Assembly (NCBI RefSeq): GCF_018372875.1
Contig: NZ_JAHAIF010000002.1
Span: 62,001-126,000, forward strand
DNA from: Clostridium sp.
GTDB taxonomy: Bacteria; Bacillota; Clostridia; Clostridiales; Clostridiaceae
Reading direction: 5' to 3'
Length of the DNA: 64,000 nucleotides
Part shown: piece after piece, positions 16,289 to 25,646 of the stretch
How positions within the stretch are numbered: the first letter of the stretch is position 1
Layout: each line of letters begins with the position of its first letter
Program-made: the position numbers and the translations under genes
Notes under the pieces: generated by a model
What the model was told of the DNA's origin: nothing
Seen by the model: the letters and a program-made list of their open reading frames with translations, nothing else
Database searches by the model: none

Positions 16289-18784
16289 CTAACTAATTTT
16301 TTCCCATGCTCCCCATTCTGATGCTCCTGGTATTTCACCTTGAGTCCACCATTTACATTTATAAGTTTCTCCGTTATAAACAACTATATCTCCACCAGTA
16401 TAAATTGTCTTAGAGTCGTAGGTTGGATATTTTTGATCTTCAACGGTTATATTACATGAAACTTCTGCCTTACCACCATCTTTGTCTACAACAGTGTAAA
16501 CTAATTTATATACTCCTGCTTTAGAAGTATCTACAGTTCCTGATACTTTAATGGCATTAGTTAAATCTCCATCTTCCTTATCTGTTGCCTTTACCCCACT
16601 TAATGGATTGAAAGTTGATCCAACCTTTACAGTTTGATCTTTAACTCCAGTAATTTCAGGATTTGTATTTACTACAGGAGCATCCTTATCAAAAACAGTA
16701 ACAACTCTTGTAACTTTTGTTTCTTTGCCACTACTATCTTTAACAGAATAAGTTAAAGTATATTCTCCTGCCTTTAAGGTATCTACAGTTCCTGCTACTT
16801 TAATTGCACTAGTTAAATCTCCATCTTCCTTATCAGTAGCTGTAACACCACTTAATGCATTAAACTTATCTCCTAAGTTTATAGTAATATTTCCTGCTCC
16901 AGATATAACTGGTGCTGAGTTTGTATCCCCCCAAATTGTTTGCCTCATAATTTCAGGAGATGTTTGATACATTCTTTGTGATACTTCAACACTTATAATA
17001 CTACTAGTATCTTCTATAGCTTTATCTAAATTCAAATCAAAAGTAAATGTTGTTCCTGGTTTCATTAACTTACCATCTGACATTGCACTAAAGTCTATAA
17101 CGTAGTAATCTCCTTCTTTTGAAACTGGTCCTGCTGGATATTGTGAACCTGTAATTTCTACCCCATCAGTCTTAATATAAACCTTCATATTCTTAACTGT
17201 TTTAGCTGCAGTTTCAACACTTGATAATACTTCACCAGACTCACTTAACTTTTCATTATTTTTTATTGACATATTTAGTACTCCGCCAGTTCCCCATGAT
17301 TGAGTTACTGGAGTTACTGTACAACTTATATCAGGATTTGTATATTTTACATCATACTTAGGTAACTCACCAGAACCAAATAAGGCTTCCTTAGTAGCAT
17401 TTGTTAACTCATCTCTCTTAGTAGATGTTGTAGTAGCATCTTGTGATGCCATCCAAGCAATCATACCACCAAGATTATTTTCTTTAACATATTTAGCTTT
17501 TTCTTGAATTGACCTTACATTATCGTAAGTAAAGAAGGCACCTGTTTCTGGGTTATATAAATATGGAGCCTTAGCACTATCATCCCAGTACTCTTTTAAT
17601 CCAGTATACTTAGCCTTTAACTTATCTAGAGCATTATATCCCCATACTCCACCAGCTTTTCCACCTTCACCATTCTTCAATGGAGCTTCATTAAGTGCAC
17701 CTGGTGTTGGTGTAAGGTCTGCATTCTTATTAACTACAGCAGCTTCTCCAAAAAGCCCTGGATTTTTTGGATCAACGCCCTTATCTGAAACTTGTTCCCA
17801 TCCACGTGTATAGTATGCTGCACCAACAACTATTTTTTCTCTTTCTGCACCTTGAGATATATAATACTTAATACTTTCATCTACTGAAAGCCCCTTATAT
17901 TCCTCTGGAGCATTAGGATTTGTATATAATGCAGTTTGATGACCACTTGTTGTACTCCAAGCTCCTGCCATATCATAAGTCATTATATTAGCAAAATCTA
18001 CTATATCAAATAGCCTATCAACATCTATACCAGCCTCTATTTTAGACACTCCTGCTGGCAATGCTACAGATAATTCATAAGTTTTTCCTAGCTCTTTACC
18101 TTGCTTATTTAAAGCATTCTTTAAATCTTGTAATAACAAGATGTAATTCTCCTTGTCTTGTGGACTTGCATTTGGTGTTCCTTCATCGTTTGTATTATCA
18201 GTCTTATCAGGCTCTCTATAGTCACCAGGATACTCCCAGTCTATATCAACAAAATCCATATTTGTATATTTAATAAACTTCATAACATTTTCTACAAATT
18301 TAGCTCTTGTTGAAGCATTTGCAGCTATTGTTGAGAAGTCTCCAGACTTAGACCATCCACCTAAAGATACACCTATCTTTAAGTTAGGATTTTCTGCTCT
18401 TAACACTTGGAATGCATTTAAGATACCACCATTAACATCACCATAAGTTACACCTGCATTTCCTAATGGATGTCCTGTAGCTGCATCTTTATCACAATAA
18501 ATTAACTCACCTGAAGCGTTAAAATCCATAAAAGCAAAATTTAAATGTGTTAATTTATCTGCTGGTATATCCTTTGGATAGAAATTCCCTTGTCCTCCCC
18601 AAATAGACCAGTCACCATAATACATTACATTTCGTAACCCTGTAGTAGCTTGTGAAGTAACCTCAGTTTTATTGGAAGACTGAGTTAAAGCATTAATTGG
18701 AATGCCATTAGTTAACAATAAAGCAGTAATAGCACTGAATGCAACAAAAGTTTTTAAATTCTTTTTTAACTTTCTTTTTGCCAT
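16289..18784 (-). CDS. chiB: Secreted modular GH18 chitinase, 831 residues (ChiB-like)
   Basis: Hydrolyses chitin outside the cell. Signal peptide (about residues 1-33); GH18 catalytic domain about 50-465 with SLGGW at 140-144 and the DxxDxDxE site DFVDIDWE at 177-184, so Glu184 is the acid catalyst; a beta-rich segment of unclear family about 475-620; two DUF5011/cadherin-like Ig repeats (each with KEDGDLT); and a C-terminal CBM5/12 chitin-binding domain (YKCKWWTQG). The length and layout match what I recall of C. paraputrificum ChiB. AGGATG precedes the ATG. It follows its paralogue by 17 bp, so the two are probably co-transcribed. Its C-terminal ~150 residues are nearly identical to those of the upstream paralogue. 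Confidence 0.93.
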   Translation of the reverse strand: MAKRKLKKNLKTFVAFSAITALLLTNGIPINALTQSSNKTEVTSQATTGLRNVMYYGDWSIWGGQGNFYPKDIPADKLTHLNFAFMDFNASGELIYCDKDAATGHPLGNAGVTYGDVNGGILNAFQVLRAENPNLKIGVSLGGWSKSGDFSTIAANASTRAKFVENVMKFIKYTNMDFVDIDWEYPGDYREPDKTDNTNDEGTPNASPQDKENYILLLQDLKNALNKQGKELGKTYELSVALPAGVSKIEAGIDVDRLFDIVDFANIMTYDMAGAWSTTSGHQTALYTNPNAPEEYKGLSVDESIKYYISQGAEREKIVVGAAYYTRGWEQVSDKGVDPKNPGLFGEAAVVNKNADLTPTPGALNEAPLKNGEGGKAGGVWGYNALDKLKAKYTGLKEYWDDSAKAPYLYNPETGAFFTYDNVRSIQEKAKYVKENNLGGMIAWMASQDATTTSTKRDELTNATKEALFGSGELPKYDVKYTNPDISCTVTPVTQSWGTGGVLNMSIKNNEKLSESGEVLSSVETAAKTVKNMKVYIKTDGVEITGSQYPAGPVSKEGDYYVIDFSAMSDGKLMKPGTTFTFDLNLDKAIEDTSSIISVEVSQRMYQTSPEIMRQTIWGDTNSAPVISGAGNITINLGDKFNALSGVTATDKEDGDLTSAIKVAGTVDTLKAGEYTLTYSVKDSSGKETKVTRVVTVFDKDAPVVNTNPEITGVKDQTVKVGSTFNPLSGVKATDKEDGDLTNAIKVSGTVDTSKAGVYKLVYTVVDKDGGKAEVSCNITVEDQKYPTYDSKTIYTGGDIVVYNGETYKCKWWTQGEIPGASEWGAWEKIS

Positions 18785-18801
18785 ATTATCATCCTCCTAT
18801 A

Positions 18802-21258
18802 TTAGGATATTTTTTCCCATGGTCCCCATTGAGAACCAGGCGCTTGTCCTTGAGTCCACCACTTACATTTATAAGTTTCTCCATTATAAATAACTATATC
18901 GCCACCAGTATAAATTGTCTTAGGGTCGTAAGTTGGATATTTTTGTTCTTCAACAGTTATATTGCATGAGACTTCTGCCTTGCCACTATCTTTGTCTACA
19001 ACAGAGTAAGTTAATTTATATACTCCTGCTTTAGAAGTATCTACAGTTCCTGTTACTTTAATTTCACTAGTTAAGTCTCCATCTTCCTTGTCTGTTGCTT
19101 TAACCCCACTTAATGGATTAAATGTACTTCCAACTGTTATGGTTTGATCCTTAACTCCAGTAATTTCAGGATTTGTGTTTATTATAGGTGCATCCTTATC
19201 AAAAACAGTAACAACTCTTGTAACTGTAGTTACTGCACCTTTACTATCTGAAACTGTGTAAGTTAAAGTATATTCTCCTGCCTTAGTACTATCTACTTTA
19301 CCATTAATGGAAATTTTACTTGTTAAATCACCATCTTCACTATCTGATGCTTTAACTCCATTTAAAGGATTAAAGGTATCTCCTAAGTTAATAGTAATAT
19401 CATCAGCACCTGAAATAACTGGTGCTTCATTACTACCTATTGGGTTCATTCCATTAAATGTAATATTTCTTACTCCTGAGAAACACAACCCAATCATACC
19501 TTGTATTGTAACTGTAGCCCCTGAAGCAATATTTTGCCATCCTCCTGAGGTTAGTGTTACTCTTGCAAAGTCACCCTTATCTTCTACACTATAAGTGCCT
19601 CCCCATGAAGACTTATATAAAGCAGACTTTGGTAAATCAAATGATACAGTCCATCCTCCCTTAATTTCTTCACCAGTATGATTAGTTATATTTAAGTAAT
19701 AGGTGTAGTTTGGATGATCATAATTACCTGTAAGATTAACATCTACATTAATAGGTTCTAGAGATGAATTAGAATCTTCAGGTGATTTTGTGCAGTCACC
19801 CATCTTTGTTAATCCTTCACTTAATCTCTTTGTTAAGGTATCACCAAATGTATACTTTCCTTCATTAACATCTGTTGAGCCTTCTACATAATTTGGATTT
19901 AAGCCATAGTCACCATTCATTACCCAAATTAATGCTCCTCCAAGATTTTTGTCTTTAATATAATCTAATCTTGCATCTATAGATTTTTCGTTTTCAAAGG
20001 ATAAGAATACCTTTTCATTGTTTTGCCAAACATATGGAACCTTAGAAGTATCATCCCAATATACTTTCAAATTAGGATCATTCTCCATAAGGTTTAATAC
20101 GTGCCACAAAGGGTTTGCTCCTGCTGGTTCTAAATTGCCATCACCATCAAGGTCATCTCCCCATATATTGTATTTTCCTGATGCTGGAGTTTTACTTGTT
20201 CCATGAAGTCCATTAGTACCACCTTGAACATTCTCCCATCCTCTTGTATAGTAAGGAATACCCATTAAGATTTTTTCAGAAGGTAAAACACCTCTGTAAT
20301 ATCTGTATGCCCAATCCATACATAAGGTTGGCATTATTTGAGTTGCTGTTTCTCTATCTTCTGCATTTGGATATATACCAGCTAAATGTTCAACATACTC
20401 ATTCCAACCACCATGGTAGTCATAAGACATTACACTTAAGAAATCTAGGTATTTAGCGTAAGAATTATCACTTACACCACCTAACACCCAAGGAGATGCA
20501 GTAACAGCAGCAGTTAACAAATAATCTTTTCCATCTTCTTTAGCTGCTTCATCTATCTTTTCTCTTAAAGTTTTTATTAAGATATTATATCTTTCGTTAA
20601 GCTTTGATCTTCTTGGTTCTGAAAGATCAAAATCATCTGGATTTCCTGATTGGCTTGTAGCTGAAGGATATTCAAAATCAATATCTACTCCATCAAATCC
20701 ATATTGTCTAATGAAATCAACACATGAATCAGCAAAGGTATTTATTCCTGCATCTGTATCTAGCATAGTATAAAAACCTCTTGATCCTGCCCAACCACCA
20801 ACAGAAATTAACAAATCTACATCTGGGTAACTTTTCTTCATAGTCTGTAGAACATTAAAATGTCCTTTATAAGGTAAAGAAGGGTCTAATTCTACTTTCT
20901 TTCCCTTATAACTCAGGTCATATCCTGCAAAATCCTCTTCAATAGCAGCATGTTTATCTCCTAATGTAATTTTATTAGTTGATGGATCAACCATTGCAAA
21001 GGAATATTGGATATGAGTTAGAGAGTCCCACTGCAGATCTGTTGCATTAAAGTATCCTTGAGCTTCACTTGAATAAGCCCATTCTGGAAAGTATCCCACT
21101 ATTTTTCTCTTAAGGTCATCTGATTTTTTTTCATTTGTAACGTTAAGCTGTTTATTATCTTCTGCTTCCGTTGCACTAGTACTAACTGTAATTCCTGCTG
21201 ACGTTAGCGCAACTACTAAAAGTGTAGACAAAAACTGTTTAAACCTTCTAGTTTTCAT
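18802..21258 (-). CDS. Secreted modular GH18 chitinase, 818 residues
   Basis: First gene of the chitinase pair. Signal peptide about residues 1-29; GH18 domain about 50-480 with ISVGGW at 151-156 and the DGVDIDFE catalytic motif at 189-196 (Glu196); a CBM2-like domain about 510-620 (NYTYYLNITNHTGEEIKGGW, then SSWGG and ITFNGMNPIG); two DUF5011 Ig-like repeats; and a C-terminal CBM5/12 module (YKCKWWTQGQAPG). Its catalytic domain is clearly different from that of the downstream chitinase, suggesting complementary action on chitin, while the tails are almost the same. GGAGGAGAAGG precedes the ATG. A sigma-A promoter with a palindrome in its spacer lies about 50 bp upstream. Confidence 0.93.
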   Translation of the reverse strand: MKTRRFKQFLSTLLVVALTSAGITVSTSATEAEDNKQLNVTNEKKSDDLKRKIVGYFPEWAYSSEAQGYFNATDLQWDSLTHIQYSFAMVDPSTNKITLGDKHAAIEEDFAGYDLSYKGKKVELDPSLPYKGHFNVLQTMKKSYPDVDLLISVGGWAGSRGFYTMLDTDAGINTFADSCVDFIRQYGFDGVDIDFEYPSATSQSGNPDDFDLSEPRRSKLNERYNILIKTLREKIDEAAKEDGKDYLLTAAVTASPWVLGGVSDNSYAKYLDFLSVMSYDYHGGWNEYVEHLAGIYPNAEDRETATQIMPTLCMDWAYRYYRGVLPSEKILMGIPYYTRGWENVQGGTNGLHGTSKTPASGKYNIWGDDLDGDGNLEPAGANPLWHVLNLMENDPNLKVYWDDTSKVPYVWQNNEKVFLSFENEKSIDARLDYIKDKNLGGALIWVMNGDYGLNPNYVEGSTDVNEGKYTFGDTLTKRLSEGLTKMGDCTKSPEDSNSSLEPINVDVNLTGNYDHPNYTYYLNITNHTGEEIKGGWTVSFDLPKSALYKSSWGGTYSVEDKGDFARVTLTSGGWQNIASGATVTIQGMIGLCFSGVRNITFNGMNPIGSNEAPVISGADDITINLGDTFNPLNGVKASDSEDGDLTSKISINGKVDSTKAGEYTLTYTVSDSKGAVTTVTRVVTVFDKDAPIINTNPEITGVKDQTITVGSTFNPLSGVKATDKEDGDLTSEIKVTGTVDTSKAGVYKLTYSVVDKDSGKAEVSCNITVEEQKYPTYDPKTIYTGGDIVIYNGETYKCKWWTQGQAPGSQWGPWEKIS

Positions 21259-21303
21259 CCTTCTCCTCCTTTAATAGTTTTTTGAACTTAACGTTCTATT
21301 TTT

Positions 21304-21332
21304 ATTGTAGAATATTCAGAATATTTATTCAA
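21304..21332 (-). promoter_or_regulatory. Sigma-A type promoter of the chitinase operon
   Basis: On the minus strand TTGAAT (21332-21327), a 17-bp spacer and TACAAT (21309-21304) match the housekeeping consensus with exact spacing, and lie about 45 bp before the start codon at 21258. Confidence 0.7.
21311..21325. promoter_or_regulatory. 15-bp palindrome filling the chitinase promoter spacer, possible operator
   Basis: AATATTC-A-GAATATT is a perfect inverted repeat lying wholly between the -35 and -10 elements. A repressor bound there would block RNA polymerase, as in carbohydrate-responsive control. AT richness makes chance palindromes commoner, so this is an inference. Confidence 0.5.
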
Positions 21333-21389
21333 TTACTTTTTGTTAATTTTTCCCTTAAAATACAAGGTATGTATTTCGAAACTTAAAAA

Positions 21390-21418
21390 GGTGCTATAAG
21401 ATTATATCTTATAGCACC
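21390..21418 (-). terminator. Rho-independent terminator of valS
   Basis: GGTGCTATAAGAT and ATCTTATAGCACC flank a short loop and are followed on the minus strand by TTTTT. It separates valS from the chitinase promoter. Confidence 0.9.
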
Positions 21419-21435
21419 TAAATAAAGCATATTTT

Positions 21436-24078
21436 TTAGTTTAAAGCATCTATTCTTCCTTTTACAGCCTCTAACATCTCAACATACTTTTCTCTTTTAG
21501 CTTTTTCTCCATCTACAACTGCTTGTGGAGCCTTAGCTACAAATCCTTGGTTATTAAGCTTCTTGTCAATTCTTTCAATTTCACCTTCAAGCTTCTTAAC
21601 TTCTTTATTTAATCTTTCAAGTTCCTTTTCCTTATCTACTAAATCAAGAAGTGGCATAAATAATTCTCCACCCTTAACAACAACAGATACAGCGTTTGCT
21701 GGAACTTCTGACTTATTAGCTATAAATTCAACTTCTGAAGCTGATGCAAGCTTTTCAATATAAGCTGTTCCTGCCATAAATGCATTCTTAGCTTCTTCTC
21801 CAATATAGCAAATAACCTTTGCTTTTCTTGAAGGTGGAACATTCATTTCAGCTCTTACATTTCTTAAAGCCTTAACACCTTCTATTACATATCCCATTTC
21901 AGTTTCAGCATCAGCATTATTTAGCTCTTCTGAATATTCTGGCCATACTGAAGTTGTTATAGTTTCTTCACCAGTTAAGTGAGTGTAAATTTCTTCTGTG
22001 ATAAATGGCATTACTGGGTGTAATAATTTTAATCCTGTAATAAGAACAGTATTTAATACGTTATAAGTTACTCCCTTAGCCTTTTCATCATCTCCGTAGA
22101 ATACAGGCTTAACAAGTTCTATATACCAGTCACAGAATTCTGTCCACATGAAGTCATATACCTTTTGTAATGCGATACCAAGTTCAAACTTATCCATGTT
22201 TTCAGTAACTTCTTTAACTAATGTATTCATCTTAGATAATATCCACTTGTCAGCTAATGAATATTCCTTGCAATCTGCATACTTATTCATAACTTCCTTA
22301 TCAAGATTCATCATAACAAATCTAGATGCATTCCAAATCTTATTAGCAAAGTTTCTTGCAGATTCAACTCTTTCTGGATAGTATCTTATATCATTTCCTG
22401 GAGCATTACCAGTAACTAGCATGAATCTTAAAGCATCTGCACCATAAGTGTCTATTACTTCAAGTGGGTCAACACCATTACCTAGGGACTTACTCATCTT
22501 TCTTCCTTCTGAATCTCTTATAATACCGTGGATTAATACAGTATCAAATGGAGTTTCTTTCATGTTATGAAGACCTGAGAATATCATTCTAGCAACCCAG
22601 AAGAATATGATATCATATCCAGTAACTAATGTACTTGTTGGATAGAAGTATTCTAGATCTTCTGTTTTTTCTGGCCATCCTAAAGTTGAGAAAGGCCAAA
22701 GTGCTGATGAGAACCATGTATCTAAAACATCATTTTCTTGAGTTAAGTTTTCTGATCCACACTTAGAACACTTACATGGAGCAACTTCTGCAACGTTTAT
22801 TTCTCCACAGTCTCCACAGTACCATACTGGTATTCTGTGTCCCCACCATAATTGTCTTGAAATACACCAATCTTGAATGTTTTCCATCCAGTTGAAGTAA
22901 GTCTTTTCAAATCTTTCTGGTACAAACTTAGTCTTCTTTTCTCTAACTACATCTATAGCTGGCTTAGCTAAAGATTCCATTTTTACATACCATTGATTTG
23001 ATATCATTGGCTCAACTGTAGTTCCACATCTATCATGAGTTCCTACATTATGAGTGTGAGGCTTAACTTTTACAAGTAATCCTTGCTCTTCTAGGTCTTT
23101 AACCATAGCTTTTCTAGCTTCATATCTATCCATGCCTTGGTACTTTCCACCTAGTTCATTTATAATTCCCTTATCATCCATAACCTTAATTTGTGGAAGG
23201 TCATGTCTTAAACCAACTTGATAGTCATTAGGGTCATGAGCAGGAGTTATTTTAACTGCACCAGTACCAAATTCCATATCAACATAATCATCTGCTATTA
23301 TAGGAATTTCTCTATTTGTTAAAGGTAGGATTAACATCTTACCTACTAAATCCTTAAATCTTTCATCATTAGGATTAACTGCAACAGCTGTATCTCCTAG
23401 TAATGTTTCAGGTCTAGTTGTAGCTATTTCAAGTGAACCTGATCCATCAACTAATGGATAGTTAATGTGCCAGAAGAATCCATCTTGTTCTTCATATTCA
23501 ATTTCTGCATCAGATAGTGCAGTTTGGCACTTAGGACACCAATTTGTTATTCTGTTTCCTCTGTAGATTAAACCTTCATTATATAATTTAACGAAAACAT
23601 GCTTTACAGCCTTATCTAGGTGTTCATCCATAGTAAATGCTTCTCTTGTAAAGTCAGCAGAAACACCCATTTTCTTTAATTGTTGTCTTATCTTTTCTCT
23701 ATATTCTTCAGTCCACTTCCATACTTCTTCAAGGAAAGCTTCTCTTCCCATTTCCTTCTTATCTAAACCTTGCTTTGCAAGTTCATTAGCAACTTTAACT
23801 TCTGTTGCAATTGAAGCATGGTCTTCACCTGGTAACCATAAAGTACAGTAACCTTGCATTCTCTTAAATCTTATAAGCATATCTTGAAGTGTATTATCAA
23901 GTGCATGCCCTAAATGAAGCTTACCAGTTATATTTGGTGGCGGCATTACTATTGAATAAGGCTTTTTACTCTTGTCTATTACAGGTGTAAAATACTTATT
24001 TTCTTCCCAAGTCTTATAAATTCTATCTTCAAACTCTTTAGGATTATAAGTTGTAGATAATTCTTTGTTTTCTAACAT
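21436..24078 (-). CDS. valS: Valyl-tRNA synthetase
   Basis: Charges tRNA-Val. 880 residues, the usual length. Class I signatures: HLGH in [14 protein letters not shown], and KMSKS in [15 protein letters not shown]. The editing domain ([17 protein letters not shown]) is present, as are CPKCQ and a CGDCGE/CKCSKCG zinc-binding insertion, the anticodon-binding domain, and the C-terminal coiled coil (about residues 805-880). AAAGGAGG precedes the ATG. Expression should be controlled by the T-box leader directly upstream and is ended by a strong hairpin. Confidence 0.98.
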   Translation of the reverse strand: MLENKELSTTYNPKEFEDRIYKTWEENKYFTPVIDKSKKPYSIVMPPPNITGKLHLGHALDNTLQDMLIRFKRMQGYCTLWLPGEDHASIATEVKVANELAKQGLDKKEMGREAFLEEVWKWTEEYREKIRQQLKKMGVSADFTREAFTMDEHLDKAVKHVFVKLYNEGLIYRGNRITNWCPKCQTALSDAEIEYEEQDGFFWHINYPLVDGSGSLEIATTRPETLLGDTAVAVNPNDERFKDLVGKMLILPLTNREIPIIADDYVDMEFGTGAVKITPAHDPNDYQVGLRHDLPQIKVMDDKGIINELGGKYQGMDRYEARKAMVKDLEEQGLLVKVKPHTHNVGTHDRCGTTVEPMISNQWYVKMESLAKPAIDVVREKKTKFVPERFEKTYFNWMENIQDWCISRQLWWGHRIPVWYCGDCGEINVAEVAPCKCSKCGSENLTQENDVLDTWFSSALWPFSTLGWPEKTEDLEYFYPTSTLVTGYDIIFFWVARMIFSGLHNMKETPFDTVLIHGIIRDSEGRKMSKSLGNGVDPLEVIDTYGADALRFMLVTGNAPGNDIRYYPERVESARNFANKIWNASRFVMMNLDKEVMNKYADCKEYSLADKWILSKMNTLVKEVTENMDKFELGIALQKVYDFMWTEFCDWYIELVKPVFYGDDEKAKGVTYNVLNTVLITGLKLLHPVMPFITEEIYTHLTGEETITTSVWPEYSEELNNADAETEMGYVIEGVKALRNVRAEMNVPPSRKAKVICYIGEEAKNAFMAGTAYIEKLASASEVEFIANKSEVPANAVSVVVKGGELFMPLLDLVDKEKELERLNKEVKKLEGEIERIDKKLNNQGFVAKAPQAVVDGEKAKREKYVEMLEAVKGRIDALN

Positions 24079-24122
24079 ATTAATTCCTCCTTTAAGTTAA
24101 TTGCTTTCTTTATTTTATAAAA

Positions 24123-24345
24123 TAAAAAAGAGCCTTCAATCCAAAAAAGGACGAAGACTCGCGGTACCACCTTTATTCCCACTTTCATGGGCTCTTAATT
24201 AAATAACGATTTAGAAAAACCGTCTTTAGCTACTTAAATTTCACTAAAGAAGCTCAAAAGCTACCTTCAAAACCTTCCATATAAGGGCTTACACCTTTTC
24301 CCTCTCTCTTTGATACTTTCAGTTTTTACTCCTCTTTATCACTGC
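24123..24345 (-). promoter_or_regulatory. T-box riboswitch leader of valS
   Basis: The minus-strand leader between 24345 and 24123 contains the invariant T-box AAAGGTGGTACCGCG, which pairs with the acceptor end of uncharged tRNA in the antiterminator. It is followed by a terminator made of GAGTCTTCGTCC and GGATTGAAGGCTC plus TTTTTT. An AGTGA...AGAGGAGTA-like start and a long stem I lie upstream; GTA at 24264-24262 (in GAAGGTAGC) is a plausible valine specifier codon, assigned by eye. Uncharged tRNA-Val would favour read-through into valS. Confidence 0.93.
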
Positions 24346-24401
24346 CATTAAAAATTATTAATTTATTTCATAATATATTATTCCACTTTTTTTGTCAATG
24401 T

Positions 24402-24911
24402 TTACTTTAACTTATACATTTTATATATTTTATATCCTAAAGTTATAAGTAAAACTACAACAAATACTATAGCAGACCATACTGCTAGTCCTTTAGCTTG
24501 TCCTAATGCTACTTGAATACAACTCCACTCTAAAAATGCAAAAAATAATACCATTTCTGTATTCATATAATTTATTAATTCCCTAGCATTTCTATACTGA
24601 TTTTCTGCATTTTCTCTTGTAATCTTAACGATATAATTATATCCATTAGGAAATAAAGTAAACACCATCATTAATCCATAAGTTATGGTACATAATATAG
24701 GAAATATCATAAGTGCTCCTTTATTTCCCCAATTATCTACTTCACCTGTTCCATTAAAATGAACTGGAATTTCTTTTGGTAAGTCTCCCCAAGTGATAAC
24801 TAAGTATACAATTGAAAATAAAATTCCCAGTACTCCTATGGCTATAACAACCTTTTCCCATAACTTATATTCAACTTTTATCTCAGGTCTTATTGAATCA
24901 TAATCCTTCAT
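24402..24911 (-). CDS. DUF1648 domain membrane protein
   Basis: 169 residues, four predicted transmembrane helices. The DUF1648 signature LPKEIPVHFNGTGEVDNWGNK lies between helices 1 and 2, as in SdpI-type immunity proteins and many Firmicute membrane proteins. It lacks the second SdpI half, so a specific immunity role is not claimed. AGGGGTGATGG precedes the ATG. It sits between the valS leader and a small-gene pair, all on the minus strand; no shared function is apparent. Confidence 0.82.
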   Translation of the reverse strand: MKDYDSIRPEIKVEYKLWEKVVIAIGVLGILFSIVYLVITWGDLPKEIPVHFNGTGEVDNWGNKGALMIFPILCTITYGLMMVFTLFPNGYNYIVKITRENAENQYRNARELINYMNTEMVLFFAFLEWSCIQVALGQAKGLAVWSAIVFVVVLLITLGYKIYKMYKLK

Positions 24912-25007
24912 TCCATCACCCCTATAATTATTATATTACTAACTAAAAAGAAAAGGGAGTGTATATTGGTTCTAGGTAGAACAAATATACACTCCTTCAT
25001 ACTAAAA

Positions 25008-25253
25008 TCACTTTATATTTAATGCATTAAATATGGCATTAAATTCTTCTTCATTATTATTTATTAATTCAACTAACTTTTCTTTTGCACTTAAATCTTC
25101 ACCACTTATTATTCCTCCAGCAAGTCTGTGAAATTCACCAAAAACTTTAGAATTATTCTTTGCAAATTCCTCTATTTCAGGTATATGCCTTTCACTCTTT
25201 GTGGCAGTTTTCATCCATTCAAGTAATTTATTAATTCTTTCTTCCTTAGTCAT
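25008..25253 (-). CDS. Small hypothetical protein, 81 residues
   Basis: An acidic, helical cytoplasmic protein (MTKEERINKLLEWMKTATKS, then EEFAKNNSKVFGEFHRLAGG) with no membrane segment and no cysteines. I do not recognise the family. AAGGAG precedes the ATG at ideal spacing, supporting a real gene. It follows the 41-residue gene by 30 bp, suggesting a two-gene transcript. Confidence 0.72.
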   Translation of the reverse strand: MTKEERINKLLEWMKTATKSERHIPEIEEFAKNNSKVFGEFHRLAGGIISGEDLSAKEKLVELINNNEEEFNAIFNALNIK

Positions 25254-25283
25254 TTTATATCTCCTTATACTTAAATGTAGATA

Positions 25284-25409
25284 TTACTTAAAAGTTCTTG
25301 GAGTAAATTCATCACCTTTAGCTTTAGGTTCTCCAAAAACAGCTCTAGAGCTTTCTGCTTGTGGATCATGATTTATGTGTACTTTATTATTTGTTTTCTT
25401 TTTTCCCAT
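25284..25409 (-). CDS. 41-residue small protein (CPC_1213-like)
   Basis: Starts MGKKKTNNKVHINHDPQAES and ends in a polar tail (KAKGDEFTPRTFK). GAGGTG precedes the ATG. The lysine-rich start followed by HDPQAESSRAVFGE recalls a small clostridial family I know as CPC_1213; that identification is from memory and tentative. No membrane segment. Function unknown. It lies just upstream of the 81-residue gene on the same strand. Confidence 0.72.
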   Translation of the reverse strand: MGKKKTNNKVHINHDPQAESSRAVFGEPKAKGDEFTPRTFK

Positions 25410-25514
25410 AATATCACCTCAATTATAGGTTGTTCTTTTTAGTAAGATTTATTCTACTTAAATTATGAATAACTATTTTATTACCTCTCATAATTTTATT
25501 TTATGAACAAAAAA

Positions 25515-25599
25515 GGTAGAGTAGATATTTATTTTGTTTGTTCCGTCGCTACGCTCCAAGTCACATCAAAACAAATATCCACCCCACGCGTACTAAAGG
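25515..25599 (+). repeat. Dispersed palindromic repeat, copy B with tail
   Basis: Left arm GGTAGAGTAGATATTTATTT, core GTTCCGTCGCTACGCTCC then AAGTCAC, right arm ATCAAAACAAATATCCACCCC, then the tail CGTACTAAAGGTAAGGAAAT. The arms pair imperfectly. It lies between the 41-residue gene and the glyA terminator. Confidence 0.85.
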
Positions 25600-25615
25600 T
25601 AAGGAAATCATAAAA

Positions 25616-25639
25616 GAGGCTCATATATATATGAACCTC
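25616..25639 (-). terminator. Rho-independent terminator of glyA
   Basis: GAGGTTCATA and TATGAGCCTC (one G-T pair) around TATA, followed by TTTTATG on the minus strand, immediately after the glyA stop at 25647. Confidence 0.9.
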
Positions 25640-25646
25640 CTCTATT

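Noticed and set aside
24402..24911. DUF1648 protein as an SdpI-type immunity factor
   Set aside because: Lacks the second half of SdpI and there is no toxin or SdpR-like regulator nearby.
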